NCBI GenBank assembly: GCA_022781985.1
Contig: JALESH010000016.1
Coordinates: 1 to 45,305, forward strand
Length of the DNA stretch: 45,305 nucleotides
Source: Lachnospiraceae bacterium
GTDB lineage: Bacteria; Bacillota; Clostridia; Lachnospirales; Lachnospiraceae
Direction of reading: 5' to 3'
In this document: positions 8,949 through 17,988 of the stretch, in pieces
How the letters are laid out: each line of letters starts with the position of its first letter
Numbering within the stretch: position 1 is the stretch's first letter
Notes under the pieces: generated by a model
Told to the model about the DNA's origin: nothing
The model's database searches: none
What the model saw: only the letters and a program-made list of their open reading frames with translations
Made by a program: the position numbers and the translations under genes

Positions 8949-11192
8949 ATGGAACGGGTAAAAGGCTATGTGGAGCATATAATTTACCGGAACAGGGACA
9001 ATGGATATACAGTCATGAATCTGGTGAGCGATGGGGAGGAAATTGTCTGTGTGGGAAGCTTTCGCGCCATAGACCAGGGAGAGACCCTGGAGGTGACGGG
9101 TACCTATGTGGAGCACCCTATGTACGGCACCCAGCTCAAGGTGGAGACTTATCGGGTGACAGAGCCGGATGATGCAGAGAGTATGGAAAGGTATCTTGGG
9201 TCGGGAGCTGTCAAGGGAATCGGTGCCGCGCTGGCGGCCCGGATCGTAAAAAAATTTGGGCAGGAGACCTTTCGGATCATGGAAGAGGAGCCTGAGCGTC
9301 TTTCGGAGGTAAAGGGAATCAGTGAAAGAAAGGCCAGGGAGATCGCGCTTCAGATGGAGGAAAAAAAAGACCTGCGTGAAGCTATGATGTTCCTGCAGAA
9401 ATATGGGATATCAGGGAGCCTGGCCATCAAGATCTATGATGCCTACGGCATGGGGGTCTATGGTGTGATGAAGGAGAACCCCTATCGTCTTGCCGAGGAT
9501 ATAGGCGGTGTGGGCTTTAAGGTCGCTGATGAAATAGCCCACAGGGCGGGAATCCATATGGATTCCGACTATCGCATAAGGAGCGGGATTCTTTATATAT
9601 TGATGCAGGCCTCCATGGAAGGGCATATCTATCTGCCGGAAAACATATTGTTAGAGAGGTGTGCAGCACTTCTGGGACTGGATCCCCTGTCCATAGGGCC
9701 TCAGATATCCAACCTGGCCATGGATAGGAAGGTAGTGGTTAAGCTCATGCAGAAGGAGGGGGCCGAGGAAAAAAGGGTATATGCGTTCTCCTATTATTAT
9801 GCAGAGCTGAATTGCGCGAAGATGCTGCATGACCTTAATCTTCCGCTGTCCCAGGAGAATGGATGCCTGTCCTCCGAGGAGGGAATCACCGGCCGGATCA
9901 GGCAGTTAGAGGAGAGCCAGCATATAGAACTGGATGGGCTCCAGAGGAAGGCTGTGATGGAAAGTATCAAAAATGGGATAATGATACTGACAGGAGGACC
10001 CGGAACGGGAAAAACCACCACCATCAATACCATCATTCAATATTTTGCAGAGGAGGGCCTGGATATTTACCTGGCGGCGCCCACCGGAAGGGCGGCCAAA
10101 AGGATGACAGAAACCACCGGATATGAGGCCAGGACCATACATCGGCTGCTGGAGCTGAATGGAGGGGCGGAGGAGGAAAGCCGCCTGGCAAGATTTGAAA
10201 AAAATGAGGAAAATCCTTTAGAGGCAGACGTTATCATTATCGATGAAATGTCCATGGTAGATATCCACCTTTTTCAGGCCCTGTTAAGGGCTGTTATGCC
10301 GGGAACCCGGTTGATTCTGGCAGGGGACATACACCAGCTTCCCTCTGTTGGCCCGGGGCAGATCCTGAAGGATATGATTGAAAGCGGCGTTTTTCCTGTT
10401 GTTATGCTTCAGAAAATTTTCCGACAGGCAGAAGAAAGTGATATTGTGGTGAATTCCCATCGGATCAAGGAGGGCAGAAGCATCACGCTGGGCAATAAGA
10501 GCAGAGACTTCCTTTTTCTGGAGAGAAGCGACATCAATGTCATCTATAAGCATATGATTCTTTTGATCAAAGAGAAGCTGCCACCCTATGTAAACGCTGA
10601 AAGCTGTGACATACAGGTGCTTACTCCTATGAGGAAGGGCAGTCTGGGGGCGGAGGTTCTGAATGAGATCCTCCAAAAATACCTGAATCCCCCGGATGGC
10701 AGCAAGGCGGAGCATTCCTATGGGAACGGAGTGTTCCGGGTAGGAGACAAGGTAATGCAGATTAAAAATAATTATCAGATAGAGTGGGAGGTGGTGAGCA
10801 AATATGGCATTCCTGTGGACAAAGGGACGGGAATCTTCAATGGAGATATGGGAATCATCAGGGAGATCAATGATTTTTCCCAGGAGCTGACAGTAGAATA
10901 TGACGAGCATCGCCGGGTATCCTATCCCTTTCATCAGCTGGATGAGATAGAGCTGGCTTATGCGGTGACGATCCACAAGTCCCAGGGAAGTGAGTATCCT
11001 GCAGTGATTTTGCCCCTGCTTACAGGGCCCAGGATGCTGTTTAACCGTAATCTTCTGTATACGGGAGTCACAAGGGCGAAATCCTGTGTGATGATTCTGG
11101 GGAGCCGTCAGACTGTCTGTGATATGATTGCCAATGAGTATCAGAATAAGAGATATACCAGTCTGGCGGACAGGATCAGCGAAATGATGTAA
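8949..11192 (+). CDS. recD2: RecD2-type ATP-dependent DNA helicase
   Basis: RecD2 is a 5'-3' superfamily 1B helicase involved in replication fork stability and repair in bacteria without RecBC partners. The 747 residues have an N-terminal OB-like region (MERVKGYVEHIIYRNRDNGY), helix-hairpin-helix repeats around residues 80-200, Walker A TGGPGTGKTTT, Walker B VIIIDEMSMVD, LAGDIHQLPSVGPG, and a C-terminal UvrD-like motif VTIHKSQGSEYPAV. The start ATG follows a 3-codon micro-ORF (ATG ATG ATA TAG, 8937-8948) whose stop abuts it; AAGGGG at 8930-8935 is 13 bases from the recD2 start. It heads a run of genes continuing through glmM. Confidence 0.93.
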   Translation: MERVKGYVEHIIYRNRDNGYTVMNLVSDGEEIVCVGSFRAIDQGETLEVTGTYVEHPMYGTQLKVETYRVTEPDDAESMERYLGSGAVKGIGAALAARIVKKFGQETFRIMEEEPERLSEVKGISERKAREIALQMEEKKDLREAMMFLQKYGISGSLAIKIYDAYGMGVYGVMKENPYRLAEDIGGVGFKVADEIAHRAGIHMDSDYRIRSGILYILMQASMEGHIYLPENILLERCAALLGLDPLSIGPQISNLAMDRKVVVKLMQKEGAEEKRVYAFSYYYAELNCAKMLHDLNLPLSQENGCLSSEEGITGRIRQLEESQHIELDGLQRKAVMESIKNGIMILTGGPGTGKTTTINTIIQYFAEEGLDIYLAAPTGRAAKRMTETTGYEARTIHRLLELNGGAEEESRLARFEKNEENPLEADVIIIDEMSMVDIHLFQALLRAVMPGTRLILAGDIHQLPSVGPGQILKDMIESGVFPVVMLQKIFRQAEESDIVVNSHRIKEGRSITLGNKSRDFLFLERSDINVIYKHMILLIKEKLPPYVNAESCDIQVLTPMRKGSLGAEVLNEILQKYLNPPDGSKAEHSYGNGVFRVGDKVMQIKNNYQIEWEVVSKYGIPVDKGTGIFNGDMGIIREINDFSQELTVEYDEHRRVSYPFHQLDEIELAYAVTIHKSQGSEYPAVILPLLTGPRMLFNRNLLYTGVTRAKSCVMILGSRQTVCDMIANEYQNKRYTSLADRISEMM

Positions 11193-11222
11193 TCCTTTGC
11201 CCGGAGAGCATGATGGAGGAAA

Positions 11223-11948
11223 ATGGAAAGAAGACTGGATTTGGGAGAGGGCAGGGAATTTCTGCTGGAGCTTTTGTTTCCCGGAAGATGTCCTGTCTGC
11301 GATGGCATTTTAAGGTTCAGAAAAGAGTATATATGTCCATCCTGTCAGGATACAATAAAGTATATCAGAGAACCTGTGTGTATGAGGTGCGGTAAGCCTC
11401 TTGGAAAGGAGGAGGAGTATTGCCGGGATTGTGCCCATAAAAGACATTATTACAGACAGGGAGCTGCCGTGTTTGAGTACAGCAGCATTGCCTCTTCCAT
11501 TCACCGTTTTAAATATGGGGGACGGCAGGAGTACGCCCGTTTTTTTGGAAAGACGATGGCTTTGAGGCTGGGCAGGCAGCTGGAAATGTGGAAGGCACAG
11601 GCCCTGGTGCCGGTGCCGGTGCATGCCTCCAGAAAAAGAAGGAGGGGGTATAATCAGGCAGAGCTTCTGGCGGCGGTGCTTGCTCAAGAGACAGGGATTC
11701 CCCTGCGGACGGATCTGATCAGGCGGGTGAAGAAAACAATACCTCAAAAGGAATTAAACAGTGTTCAGAGGCAAAATAATTTGAAAAAGGCTTTTAAAAT
11801 CCTTAAAAATGATGTAAAATTAAGTACAATTATAATCATTGATGACATTTATACGACAGGAAGTACTGTGGATGCCATGGCTGCGGTTCTGCTGGAGCAT
11901 GGGGCAGAAAATATATATTATGCAGCATTGGCAATCGGCAGCAGATGA
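11223..11948 (+). CDS. comF: ComF-family phosphoribosyltransferase-like protein
   Basis: ComF proteins take part in natural DNA uptake in several bacteria, probably in the cytoplasm with the ComFA helicase, though their exact reaction is not settled. The 241-residue product has an N-terminal zinc-finger region (CPVC, CPSC, CMRCGKPL, CRDC), then a phosphoribosyltransferase fold ending in the PRPP-binding loop IIIIDDIYTTGSTVDA. The Arg-rich RKRRRGYNQAELLA motif is typical. GGAGG at 11215-11219 is only 3 bases from ATG. The stop overlaps the next ATG (11945), so translation is probably coupled to yvyF, the same neighbour as in Bacillus comFC-yvyF. Confidence 0.9.
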   Translation: MERRLDLGEGREFLLELLFPGRCPVCDGILRFRKEYICPSCQDTIKYIREPVCMRCGKPLGKEEEYCRDCAHKRHYYRQGAAVFEYSSIASSIHRFKYGGRQEYARFFGKTMALRLGRQLEMWKAQALVPVPVHASRKRRRGYNQAELLAAVLAQETGIPLRTDLIRRVKKTIPQKELNSVQRQNNLKKAFKILKNDVKLSTIIIIDDIYTTGSTVDAMAAVLLEHGAENIYYAALAIGSR

Positions 11949-12394
11949 CAGTGATTGATGAGAAAGGCTTGGTGATAGAGGTGGATGTACGAAACTGTAA
12001 AAGATGCGGAAAGCTGTTTAATTATGCGATGGGACCGATAATCTGCCCCCATTGCAAGGAGCAAATGGAAGAGAAATTTCAGGAAGTAAAGAAATATATT
12101 CGAGACCATCAGGGCTGCGGCATAGCTGAGGTATCAGAGACATGCGACGTTTCCCAGCAGCAGATCAAGCAGTGGCTGAGAGAAGAACGGCTCCAGTTCT
12201 CCGAGGACTCTCCTGTAGGTCTGAACTGTGAAAACTGCGGGACAATGATTCGCAGCGGCCGTTTTTGTGAAAGGTGCAAGGTGGAGATGACACATAATCT
12301 GCAGGGGATCTACAGGAAGGAACCTCAGCCTGAGGAGCATGGAAAACCCAAGGATTACAAGGACCATGCCAGAATGCGGTATCTGGACCGTTAG
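11945..12394 (+). CDS. yvyF: Flagellar operon protein, YvyF type (zinc ribbon)
   Basis: The 149 residues hold two zinc-ribbon-like Cys clusters, CKRCGKLF...CPHCKE near the N-terminus and CENCGTMIRSGRFCERC near residue 100, on either side of a helix-turn-helix-like segment (IAEVSETCDVSQQQIKQWL). This arrangement matches the YvyF/TIGR03826 proteins found downstream of comF beside flagellar late genes. The molecular role is uncertain; in Bacillus it has been linked to flagellar gene control. The usual next genes, flgM, flgN, flgK and flgL, are absent here. The start codon overlaps the comF stop by 4 bases. Confidence 0.8.
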   Translation: MTVIDEKGLVIEVDVRNCKRCGKLFNYAMGPIICPHCKEQMEEKFQEVKKYIRDHQGCGIAEVSETCDVSQQQIKQWLREERLQFSEDSPVGLNCENCGTMIRSGRFCERCKVEMTHNLQGIYRKEPQPEEHGKPKDYKDHARMRYLDR

Positions 12395-12409
12395 GGCTTT
12401 GAAAGGAGC

Positions 12410-12811
12410 ATGGTTTTAAAGATGTTAAATCAGGAAAGAATCATTCTGATGACAAAGCTGGCCTCTTACGAAGAAAATATGGGAAAGAAGAACGGTTCCA
12501 TTATGGGATACTTCAGGGGAGATTATATATGGCTGCAGATAGTAAAATCCATAGTCTGCGGCACCCTGGCCTTTGGAATCGTCTTTGCCATGTATATTTT
12601 TTATGATTTTGAGGTGTTTATGACGGAGATATACAAGATGGATTTGCGGGCCTTTGGGAAATCTGTTCTTACCAAATATCTCGTGGCAATTGGGATATAT
12701 TCTATTATTTCCTATGCGGTCTACAGCTGCCGCTATGCCAGGGCAAAGCGCAGTATGGAGCTGTATAAGAGCAATCTGGGCAGACTGTCCGGCATGTATG
12801 ATAAAACATAA
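12410..12811 (+). CDS. Small membrane protein of unknown function
   Basis: I do not recognise this 133-residue protein. It has a charged N-terminal helix, two predicted membrane spans (about residues 46-69 and 88-108) and a short basic C-terminal tail (RYARAKRSMELYKSNLGRL). AAGGAG (12403-12408) is just 1 base from ATG 12410, while the in-frame ATG 12422 is 13 bases away, so the true start is unclear. It lies between yvyF and the next membrane protein, in the run leading to cdaA. That position suggests an envelope-related role, but this is inference only. A small stem (814-819 with 826-831 of the 12-kb block) lies between it and the next gene. Confidence 0.75.
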   Translation: MVLKMLNQERIILMTKLASYEENMGKKNGSIMGYFRGDYIWLQIVKSIVCGTLAFGIVFAMYIFYDFEVFMTEIYKMDLRAFGKSVLTKYLVAIGIYSIISYAVYSCRYARAKRSMELYKSNLGRLSGMYDKT

Positions 12812-12843
12812 AACAGAGCGGCAATGCTCTGAGAGGAATTACT

Positions 12844-13866
12844 ATGACATCATTACTTGTAGCAAAACAATACTTGAAAAAGTTTTACGGAAAGTATGGG
12901 GTATATCTGATACCTCTGATGAAGTTTCTGCTTTCGTTCATAAGTCTGATGGTAATTAATGCAAAGCTTGGCTTTATGAGCAAAATTGACAGCATCGTGG
13001 TGGTATTGGTGGTTGCGCTGATGTGCTCTTTCATGCCCGGAAATTTTATAATCATGTCAGCGGCAGCATTTGTGCTGCTGCATGTATATACGCTGTCATT
13101 GGAATGTGCAGTGGTGGTTTTGGCAGTTTTTCTGCTTCTCTTTTTGCTGTATTTTCGTTTTTCGCCCAAGGATACGGTGGTGGTGCTTTTGACACCCATC
13201 TGCTTCTGGCTTCGTATACCTTATATCATGCCGATTGCCTTAGGGCTGCTTGGAACACCTGTTTCTGTTGTGTCAGTAGGCTGCGGAACGGTCGCCTACT
13301 ATCTGTTGGCCTACGTGGGGAAGAATGCGCCTACTATTGTTTCCATGGAGGCAGAGGAAGAGACGGCCAAGTTCAGATTTCTGATAGACGGCATGCTCAA
13401 CAACAGAGAGATGTTCGTTATACTGGCAGCTTTTTCCCTCACCCTCATCTTGGTATACCTGATCAGACGGCTTTCTGCCGATTATGCATGGACCATTGCC
13501 ATAGTGGCGGGGGCATTGGTGAATATGATGATTCTGCTTGTAGGAGATCTGATGCTGGATACAAAGGTTTCCATTGGAGAAATGCTGATAGGAACCATAG
13601 TTTCGGCACTGATTGCACTGGTCATACGATTTTTTAAATTCAATGTGGACTATGCCAGGACGGAAAAGGTACAGTTTGAGGATGATGAATACTATTATTA
13701 TGTGAAAGCCGTGCCGAAGGTCACAGTAGCGGCACCGGAGCGTACGGTCAGAAAGATCAATCAGCGGAAGAAGCCGAGACCCACCCAGAAGAGCACAGCA
13801 CAGAAAAGCGGAGCGCAGAAGGGAGTGCCGCACAAAAGTACAGAAGAGAGAAGAGCAGGGAGATAG
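12844..13866 (+). CDS. Polytopic membrane protein upstream of cdaA
   Basis: This 340-residue protein has about eight hydrophobic segments between residues 20 and 265, with a central soluble loop (residues 160-190), and a basic cytoplasmic-looking tail of about 75 residues rich in Lys, Arg, Gln and Pro (QRKKPRPTQKSTAQKS). The tail has a short acidic and Tyr-rich stretch (FEDDEYYYYVK) before it. I cannot assign a family. It lies 55 bases ahead of cdaA and follows another membrane protein, so it may work with the cyclic di-AMP or wall-synthesis machinery. A transporter-like role is possible, but no transporter motif was recognised. Confidence 0.8.
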   Translation: MTSLLVAKQYLKKFYGKYGVYLIPLMKFLLSFISLMVINAKLGFMSKIDSIVVVLVVALMCSFMPGNFIIMSAAAFVLLHVYTLSLECAVVVLAVFLLLFLLYFRFSPKDTVVVLLTPICFWLRIPYIMPIALGLLGTPVSVVSVGCGTVAYYLLAYVGKNAPTIVSMEAEEETAKFRFLIDGMLNNREMFVILAAFSLTLILVYLIRRLSADYAWTIAIVAGALVNMMILLVGDLMLDTKVSIGEMLIGTIVSALIALVIRFFKFNVDYARTEKVQFEDDEYYYYVKAVPKVTVAAPERTVRKINQRKKPRPTQKSTAQKSGAQKGVPHKSTEERRAGR

Positions 13867-13921
13867 CAGCATGGAGATACCGGAATGCCGGAATCAATAA
13901 AATAAGACTGGAATGAGTTAA

Positions 13922-14794
13922 ATGCATCAGATTCAACAGATTTTAGACACATATTTTAGGCGTATGCCAAGTATCAGATGGACTGATCTTGCGGAGATTG
14001 TGATTATCTCCTTCTTAGTGTACCATATTTTAGTATGGGTTAAGAATACAAAGGCATGGTCCCTGCTGAAGGGTGTCGTTGTTATTGCCGTTTTTCTGGT
14101 TATAGCGGTTATATTCAATATGACCACGATTCTTTGGATCGCACAGAATGTAATGGGGATAGCGGCTACTGTCATCATCGTCATCCTGCAGCCGGAGCTG
14201 AGAAAGGCACTGGAGGAGCTGGGGAGAAAAAATATTATCGCTTCCATCTTTCCTTTTGACTCGGGAAAGATGGAAGTGGGTTTTTTTTCAGACCGTACGA
14301 TCAATGAGATCACAAAGGCATGTGTGGAGATGGGCAAGGTAAAGACAGGAGCCCTGATCGTGATAGAGCATCACCAGTCGCTGGCTGAGTATGAGAGGAC
14401 GGGAATCGATATTGATGGTATCGTGTCCAGCCAGCTGCTGATCAATATCTTTGAGCACAATACGCCTCTCCATGACGGAGCCGTGATCATACGGGGAAAC
14501 CGTGTCACCTCGGCCACCTGCTACCTGCCTCTTTCTGATAATATGGCCCTGAGCAAGGAGCTGGGAACCCGGCACAGGGCCGGAGTGGGAATCTCTGAGG
14601 CTACAGATTCCATGACCATCATTGTATCGGAGGAAACAGGAAAAATAAGTGTTGCATACGAAGGAAAGCTGGACCGCAGCCTGAGCGGTGATGAGCTGAA
14701 GGAGAAGCTGCACATAGTCCAGAATAAGCCGGTGGAGGAGAAGAAACGTAAGATTGGAAAAGGAAGGGAAAAGAATGCGAAGGAAACTGACTGA
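13922..14794 (+). CDS. cdaA: Diadenylate cyclase CdaA
   Basis: CdaA condenses two ATP molecules into cyclic di-AMP, which controls potassium and osmolyte uptake and wall homeostasis. The 290 residues have three N-terminal membrane spans (about residues 20-95) and a C-terminal DAC domain with both catalytic motifs intact: HDGAVII (Asp at 185) and GTRHRAGVG (Arg-His-Arg at 217-219). The start has only a weak purine stretch (GGAATGAG) upstream. The order cdaA-cdaR-glmM is the conserved Firmicute operon in which CdaR and GlmM bind and tune the cyclase. The last 20 bases overlap the start of cdaR. A Lys-rich tail ([18 protein letters not shown]) follows the domain. Confidence 0.96.
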   Translation: MHQIQQILDTYFRRMPSIRWTDLAEIVIISFLVYHILVWVKNTKAWSLLKGVVVIAVFLVIAVIFNMTTILWIAQNVMGIAATVIIVILQPELRKALEELGRKNIIASIFPFDSGKMEVGFFSDRTINEITKACVEMGKVKTGALIVIEHHQSLAEYERTGIDIDGIVSSQLLINIFEHNTPLHDGAVIIRGNRVTSATCYLPLSDNMALSKELGTRHRAGVGISEATDSMTIIVSEETGKISVAYEGKLDRSLSGDELKEKLHIVQNKPVEEKKRKIGKGREKNAKETD

Positions 14795-16064
14795 AAATCT
14801 CGGGCTGAAAATAGGTTCTATTCTTTTTGCTGTTGTCCTGTGGCTTCTGGTTACCAACATAACCAACCCTTCCTCCAGGCTCAGAATCGACAATGTTCCG
14901 GTGAAGATCATCAATACGGAGCTGATTACCAGCCAGGGTAAGGTATATGAGGTATTGGAGGGGTCGGATGTGATCGATACGGTGACCATCATGCTGCCCA
15001 GATCCCTTTATAACAGCATCAGCGCGGACAATGTGGTGGCTGTGGCAGATATGAAGAATCTGACCAACGTAAATACCATAAAAATTGAGCTGTCCACCAA
15101 TAAATTTAATGAGAGCCTGGACAGTATCACAGGCAGCTCTGATGTGGTAAAGCTGAACATAGAGGACAGGAAGAGTATATCTATTCCTCTGACGGCTTCG
15201 GCTACCGGTACGCTGCAGGAGGGCTATGTGGTAGGCAATGTGACCACGGATCAGAATCTGGTGCGGGTCTCCGGGCCTGAGTCCATGATTTCTAGGATCA
15301 AAAAGGCGGAGGTGAATGTGACTGTAACAGGGTTTACCGGCGATATCGGAACCAGTGCAGAGGTGAAGCTGTATGATGAGGAGGGCTTGGAAATACCGAA
15401 GAAGAGCCTTACTCTGAATATCAATAATGTAGGGGTGAAGGTGGAAATCCTGACTACCAAGGAGGTACCTCTCAGATTTACGGCTTCAGGAGTGCCTGCA
15501 GAGGGATACCGGGCTACGGGGACGGTAGCGAGCTCTCCCGCAACAGTGCTTCTGGCCGGAAAAAGCAATATTTTAAAGAACCTGTCTGTGATTGAGCTGC
15601 CGGAGAGTGTGACTGATCTTACGGGAGCTGTGGACAGCGTGACAGCTTCGGTAGATATCAGGGACTATCTGCCGGAGGGCATCAGTCTGGCAGATAAGGC
15701 TTTTGACGGAATGGTAAAGGTTACTGCATTTGTGGAAAAGGAGGTCGTGAGGAACATCCTTATTACAAAGCAGGAGGACATAGTGGTTGCCAATGTGCCG
15801 GAGGGCTATGAGGCCATGTTTTCCACCCACGAGGATGAGTTCTTTATTCAGGTGAGGGGACTGGCAGCCGATGTGGATGCTCTGGAGGCGGATCAGATCA
15901 AGGGGACCATTGATATAGAAAGGCTTCTGGAGACCGGCGCAATCCAGGAGTTGCAGGAGGGAGATTATGATGTGCATCTTTCCTTTAATCTGCCGGATAC
16001 GGTCAGCCTGAAGGAAAATATAACGGTGAGAGTGAACCTGAGAGAAAAGGCAGGGAATGAGTAG
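14775..16064 (+). CDS. cdaR: CdaR/YbbR-domain regulator of CdaA
   Basis: CdaR is a single-pass membrane protein with extracellular YbbR repeats that modulates diadenylate cyclase activity. The 429-residue protein starts [15 protein letters not shown], has one membrane span (about residues 12-30, [15 protein letters not shown]), and then about four YbbR repeats of roughly 80-90 residues, each with a strand pattern like [20 protein letters not shown] or [25 protein letters not shown] at 14761-14768 supports ATG 14775 over an in-frame TTG at 14754. It overlaps cdaA by 20 bases, implying coupled translation. Confidence 0.92.
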   Translation: MRRKLTENLGLKIGSILFAVVLWLLVTNITNPSSRLRIDNVPVKIINTELITSQGKVYEVLEGSDVIDTVTIMLPRSLYNSISADNVVAVADMKNLTNVNTIKIELSTNKFNESLDSITGSSDVVKLNIEDRKSISIPLTASATGTLQEGYVVGNVTTDQNLVRVSGPESMISRIKKAEVNVTVTGFTGDIGTSAEVKLYDEEGLEIPKKSLTLNINNVGVKVEILTTKEVPLRFTASGVPAEGYRATGTVASSPATVLLAGKSNILKNLSVIELPESVTDLTGAVDSVTASVDIRDYLPEGISLADKAFDGMVKVTAFVEKEVVRNILITKQEDIVVANVPEGYEAMFSTHEDEFFIQVRGLAADVDALEADQIKGTIDIERLLETGAIQELQEGDYDVHLSFNLPDTVSLKENITVRVNLREKAGNE

Positions 16065-16096
16065 TTACAAATTTGTTGGATTTGGGAGGTAAGTCA

Positions 16097-17446
16097 ATGG
16101 GCAGATTGTTTGGAACGGACGGAGTCCGGGGAGTTGCAAATGAGGAGCTGACCCCTACGCTTGCAATGCAGCTGGGGCAGGCGGGAGCCTGCGTGCTGAC
16201 AAAGGAAAAGGAGCATAAGCCCACCATTATGGTAGGCTGTGATACACGTATTTCAGGAGATATGCTGGCCAATGCACTGATGGCCGGAGCCTGCTCAGTA
16301 GGTGCCAACTGCGTCTATGTGGGTGTGCTTCCCACGCCGGCCATTGCATATCTGACACGAAAGTATAAGGTGGACGCCGGAGTAGTGATCTCCGCATCCC
16401 ATAATCCGGTAGAGTTTAACGGCATTAAATTTTTCGACGGGGACGGCTACAAGCTTCCTGATTCCCTGGAGGATGAGATAGAGGAACTGATCAGAAGCGG
16501 CATGGAGGGAGTAAAGTTTCCCACCGGTACCAGTGTGGGCAAGATCAAGTACCGTACCGATGCCAGGGAGGAATACATCAATCATTCCATTAATTCAGTG
16601 AAGGTGGATTTGAGAGGGCTGAAGATCGTAGTGGACTGTGCAGAAGGAGCTTCCTACTATACCTCTATTGAGGCTCTGAAGGAGCTGGGAGCGGAGGTGG
16701 CAGCCATCCACAATAACCCGGATGGCACAAATATCAATGCCAACTGCGGTTCCACCCATATGGAGGAGCTTCAGGCCAGGGTAGTCTATGAAAAAGCCCA
16801 TGTGGGCCTGGCTTTTGATGGGGATGCTGACAGGCTTCTTGCAGTGGATGAGACCGGCAGCATAGTGGATGGGGATCAGATCATGGCCATCGTAGGCAAT
16901 CATATGAAGGAGCAGGGCAGACTGAAGCAGAATATGATCGTGGCAACAGTGATGAGCAATCTGGGATTTTTCCTTATGGGAGAAAAGAACGGCATCCGCA
17001 TAGAGCAGACAAAGGTGGGAGACAGGTATGTGCTGGAACGGATGAAGGAGGTAGGCGCCAACCTGGGCGGTGAGCAGTCAGGACACATTATCTTCCTGGA
17101 TGAGAACACCACCGGGGACGGCCTGTTGAGTGCCCTTCATCTGCTTCAGGTCATGGCAGAGACCGGGAAGCCGCTTTCGGAGCTGGCAGGTCTGATGGAG
17201 GTACTGCCTCAGGCTCTGGTGAATGCTGCAGTGCCTAACCATAAAAAAGAAAATTATATGGACTATCCGGAGATCGCAGAGGCCATTGAAGCACTGAACC
17301 GGAGATTTGCAGGTGAGGGGCGGGTACTCATCCGACCCTCCGGCACAGAGCCCATGGTGCGGGTCATGATAGAGGGAAAGGATAAGAAGGAGATAGACGG
17401 GGAGGCGAAGAAGCTGGCAGTCCTGATACAGGATATCATGCTGTGA
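16097..17446 (+). CDS. glmM: Phosphoglucosamine mutase
   Basis: GlmM interconverts glucosamine-6-phosphate and glucosamine-1-phosphate, feeding UDP-GlcNAc for peptidoglycan. The 449 residues match the family. It begins [15 protein letters not shown] and carries the active phosphoserine loop [14 protein letters not shown], the magnesium loop AFDGDADR, the sugar-binding GGEQSGHI and the phosphate-binding [18 protein letters not shown] at 16085-16090 supports ATG 16097; an upstream in-frame TTG adds 8 unrelated residues. In this operon GlmM probably also binds CdaA and limits cyclic di-AMP production, as known in Bacillus and Lactococcus. No terminator is evident after it. Confidence 0.96.
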   Translation: MGRLFGTDGVRGVANEELTPTLAMQLGQAGACVLTKEKEHKPTIMVGCDTRISGDMLANALMAGACSVGANCVYVGVLPTPAIAYLTRKYKVDAGVVISASHNPVEFNGIKFFDGDGYKLPDSLEDEIEELIRSGMEGVKFPTGTSVGKIKYRTDAREEYINHSINSVKVDLRGLKIVVDCAEGASYYTSIEALKELGAEVAAIHNNPDGTNINANCGSTHMEELQARVVYEKAHVGLAFDGDADRLLAVDETGSIVDGDQIMAIVGNHMKEQGRLKQNMIVATVMSNLGFFLMGEKNGIRIEQTKVGDRYVLERMKEVGANLGGEQSGHIIFLDENTTGDGLLSALHLLQVMAETGKPLSELAGLMEVLPQALVNAAVPNHKKENYMDYPEIAEAIEALNRRFAGEGRVLIRPSGTEPMVRVMIEGKDKKEIDGEAKKLAVLIQDIML

Positions 17447-17532
17447 TGCTGCTGCCCATTCCCGGATCGGTAAATGCAGCCGGGGATGTACAGAGAGGGT
17501 CCTCCAAAGCATTCCGGGGTTTAATATTAGGC

Positions 17533-17561
17533 TTCACAAGCAAGGAAAAAGATGGTATAGT
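17533..17561 (+). promoter_or_regulatory. Sigma-A promoter for ptsH
   Basis: TTCACA (17533-17538), a 17-base spacer and TATAGT (17556-17561) lie 56 bases upstream of the ptsH start, in the glmM-ptsH gap. Confidence 0.7.
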
Positions 17562-17617
17562 AAATGAGTGAAGCATATGCGATGAAGATGAATATATGTA
17601 TGGGAGGAGAAAAGGGT

Positions 17618-17881
17618 ATGGTAAGCCAGAAGGTAGTTATTAAAAATCCTACAGGACTGCATCTAAGGCCGGCAGGTATTCTATGTAAAGAGGCAATGCA
17701 GTTTAAATCTCATATTACATTCACATTTAAAGAGAATATGGCGAATGCAAAGAGCGTGCTGAGTGTGCTGGGGGCTTGTGTGAAATGCGGTGATGAAGTA
17801 GAGTTTGTCTGTGAGGGCGAGGATGAGGAGGAAGCATTAAAGGCTCTGGTTCACGCCATTGAAAACGGCCTCGGAGAATAG
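17618..17881 (+). CDS. ptsH: Phosphocarrier protein HPr
   Basis: HPr carries phosphate from enzyme I to the sugar-specific EIIA proteins at the membrane. In Firmicutes, HPr phosphorylated on Ser46 also works as CcpA corepressor. The 87-residue protein has His15 in PTGLHLRPAG and Ser46 in NAKSVLSVLG, so both sites are present. GGAGG at 17603-17607 and a purine run precede ATG 17618; earlier in-frame ATGs (17564 on) would add a non-family extension. It has three internal cysteines, unusual for HPr. It stands alone between its own promoter and a terminator, away from ptsI. HprK, which would act on Ser46, is encoded at 29509. Confidence 0.95.
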   Translation: MVSQKVVIKNPTGLHLRPAGILCKEAMQFKSHITFTFKENMANAKSVLSVLGACVKCGDEVEFVCEGEDEEEALKALVHAIENGLGE

Positions 17882-17930
17882 GTTCAGGCAATCAGCGCCT
17901 ATAATGCATGTAAATTAAATCAGTAACCTA

Positions 17931-17957
17931 AGCCGGCTCTCTGGGGCCGGCTTTTTA
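17931..17957 (+). terminator. Terminator after ptsH
   Basis: A 7-bp GC-rich stem (17931-17937 AGCCGGC, 17946-17952 GCCGGCT) with an 8-base loop is followed by a T run. It lies 50 bases after the ptsH stop and just ahead of leuA. Confidence 0.85.
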
Positions 17958-17988
17958 TATTATTTATCAGAACAGGGAGGAACAGACT

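Noticed and set aside
17882..17988. T-box or leucine attenuator upstream of leuA
   Set aside because: The gap is 107 bases and filled by the ptsH terminator and ribosome binding site. No T-box motif or run of Leu codons was found.
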